A DNA stretch of 64,000 nucleotides from assembly GCA_965242745.1 (NCBI GenBank), contig CBDETG010000096.1, positions 86,625 through 150,624 of the forward strand. Direction: 5' to 3'. The DNA is from JABAAI01 sp965242745 (lineage in GTDB: Bacteria; Spirochaetota; Leptospiria; Leptospirales; Leptonemataceae). The translations under genes were made by a program, and so were the position numbers. Numbering within the stretch: position 1 is the stretch's first letter; every line of letters begins with the position of its first letter. Below are positions 63,220 through 64,000 of the stretch, in pieces. The notes beneath the pieces are model-generated. The model ran no database searches. It was not told the DNA's origin and saw nothing but the letters and a program-made list of their open reading frames with translations.

Positions 63220-63625
63220 ATAAACACCTCAATTACATACATACGAAATACGTCAAGTCAAAACAAACTGTATATTGTTGGACGTCAAAATCAATTAAGA
63301 TATCTCCCAAAAATACGAAGTCAAAACAGAGCCTGCGCCGCATGTTTTGCAGCTATTGCTGGCAAAATCAATTGCAAATTAGGACAGCTATCATAACTCT
63401 TCGGCTCGTATGAGAAAAATTTGCTAAAAGTGTCCTAGTCAGACTAAAGGTCACGAAAGTCGGATTGCAGGATCAATCAAAAAGCTCTTTACAAATAGAA
63501 AGCCTTGGGCAGCCTTGCTTTTTGCCCTCCCTTTCTTAAAGAGAGCTCTCAGCTGCGTTTGCTCTAAGGCAGCCCTTTTCTATATTTGCATAAGAGCGGC
63601 TCCCTTATGGAGTGTCCATATAACA
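63220..63625. other. Intergenic interval with second 31-bp repeat
   Basis: About 405 bp without a gene. It contains the promoter region of the lipoprotein gene (63220-63300), the 31-bp direct repeat at 63361-63391, and nothing else that I recognise. Confidence 0.5.
63361..63391 (+). repeat. Second copy of the 31-bp direct repeat
   Basis: GGCAAAATCAATTGCAAATT followed by AGGACAGCTAT, 29 of 31 bases identical to 59409-59439 and in the same orientation. The two copies enclose the remnant, the Bdr-like gene and the giant lipoprotein gene. A shorter match (GGCAAAATCAATTTC) is at 32792-32806, just before the decayed GmrSD gene. Confidence 0.85.
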
Positions 63626-64000
63626 TTGCGTCCTAAGGTCTATATAGTAGCTCTATATACGATAGTCTACAAAGAAGTAAGCCGTATATTACGCATCTGG
63701 ATACAGACTCTGGTGCCTCCCGCCATTACCATGAGTCTGTATTTTTTCGTTTTTGGCCGCCTGGTGGGTTCTCGCATAGGCCAGATGGCTGGGCATGACT
63801 ATATAGATTTTATTGTGCCTGGCCTCATTATGATGTCTATTATTACGAACTCTTATGCAAATGTAGTGTCTTCCTTCTTCGGCTCCAAGTTCCAGAAGAA
63901 TATAGAAGAAATCCTGCTTGCTCCGGTTCCTCCTAGTCTTATTATTATTGGCTATGTATTCGGAGGCATCATGCGAGGCTTGCTCGTAGGCCTGCTTGTC
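63626..64000 (+). CDS. ABC-2 type transporter permease (YadH-like), 3' end outside window
   Basis: The visible 125 codons encode an inner-membrane permease of the YadH/NodJ kind: KVYIVALYTIVYKEVSRILR, IWIQTLVPPAITMSLYFFVF, GSRIGQMAGHDYIDFIVPGL, IMMSIITNSYANVVSSFFG, SKFQKNIEEILLAPVPPSL. The frame is open to the window edge. The start is uncertain. TTG 63626 has GGAG 14 bp upstream and gives the expected N-terminus, and no ATG fits. The ATPase partner is not visible in this window. Confidence 0.88.
   Translation, partial: MRPKVYIVALYTIVYKEVSRILRIWIQTLVPPAITMSLYFFVFGRLVGSRIGQMAGHDYIDFIVPGLIMMSIITNSYANVVSSFFGSKFQKNIEEILLAPVPPSLIIIGYVFGGIMRGLLVGLLV

Noticed and set aside
63285..63300. Further copy of the 31-bp repeat (CAAAATCAATT)
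   Set aside because: Only 11 bases match, which can be chance in this AT-rich stretch.
1..64000. tRNA, rRNA or classical riboswitch genes
   Set aside because: I looked for T-loop style motifs and known leader patterns and found none I could support by eye; a covariance search would be needed to be sure.

Overview
The window is about 64 kb of a moderately AT-rich genome that I read as a spirochaete. The evidence is the fliK-flgD-flgE and fliD flagellar genes with a spirochaete-type neighbourhood, many lipoproteins with short lipoboxes, an XPB/ERCC3-type helicase, a plant-type ferredoxin-NADP reductase of the kind known from Leptospira, and Bdr-like coiled-coil membrane proteins. I cannot name the genus. 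Function calls come from reading motifs and family resemblance, not from database searches.

Layout. 1-5.3 kb is housekeeping: tsf (cut by the window edge), pyrH and frr on +, then trpF-mutS on -. 5.3-8.6 kb is a loose accessory patch: a 41-bp repeat pair, an M48 metalloprotease lipoprotein, two tandem Bdr-like genes and a lipoprotein gene broken by an amber codon. 8.8-14.2 kb on + carries a PASTA protein, rpe and fliK-flgD-flgE. The flagellar run stops at flgE and is followed directly by a tandem duplication (14.2-17.2 kb) of a gene encoding a beta-class DNA methyltransferase fused to a GIY-YIG nuclease domain. The upstream copy is decayed and carries a different target-recognition segment. 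17.3-21.7 kb has a third Bdr-like gene, lemA with two TPM-domain genes, a pterin carbinolamine dehydratase and a repeat lipoprotein.

21.9-25.6 kb is a tandem array of three nearly identical Rpn-family (PD-(D/E)XK) nuclease genes. Each is split at the same place by an identical 155-bp element made of five consecutive perfect hairpins. Related hairpin modules lie after rpe, upstream of a cation/proton antiporter and between trpC and argF, so this looks like a dispersed family of structured repeats. 25.7-32.7 kb holds lipoproteins, a His-rich outer-membrane protein with a small His/Cys partner, and a lipoprotein pair (SnoaL-like plus alpha/beta hydrolase). 32.9-34.6 kb, which has no long ORF, is a decayed DUF262/DUF1524 (GmrSD-type) restriction gene that can be followed across frameshifts.

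34.8-53.4 kb is mostly core: fliD and a follower gene, envelope and TPR/HEAT proteins, a partner-switching signalling set (PP2C phosphatase, HATPase, STAS), the XPB helicase, an antiporter, a glutathione reductase-like enzyme, and cdaA-cdaR for cyclic di-AMP. 53.4-59.3 kb on - has bioB, a 67-bp triple repeat, an unknown membrane protein translationally coupled to FNR, an unusual argF-like carbamoyltransferase, trpC and a STAS protein. 59.4-63.4 kb is an accessory cassette between two 31-bp direct repeats: a transposase-like remnant, a Bdr-like gene and a 1040-residue FG-GAP/Cys-rich repeat lipoprotein. The window ends inside an ABC-2 permease.

The accessory parts suggest frequent tandem duplication, minisatellite change and loss of defence genes. 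I saw no tRNA, rRNA or CRISPR array.
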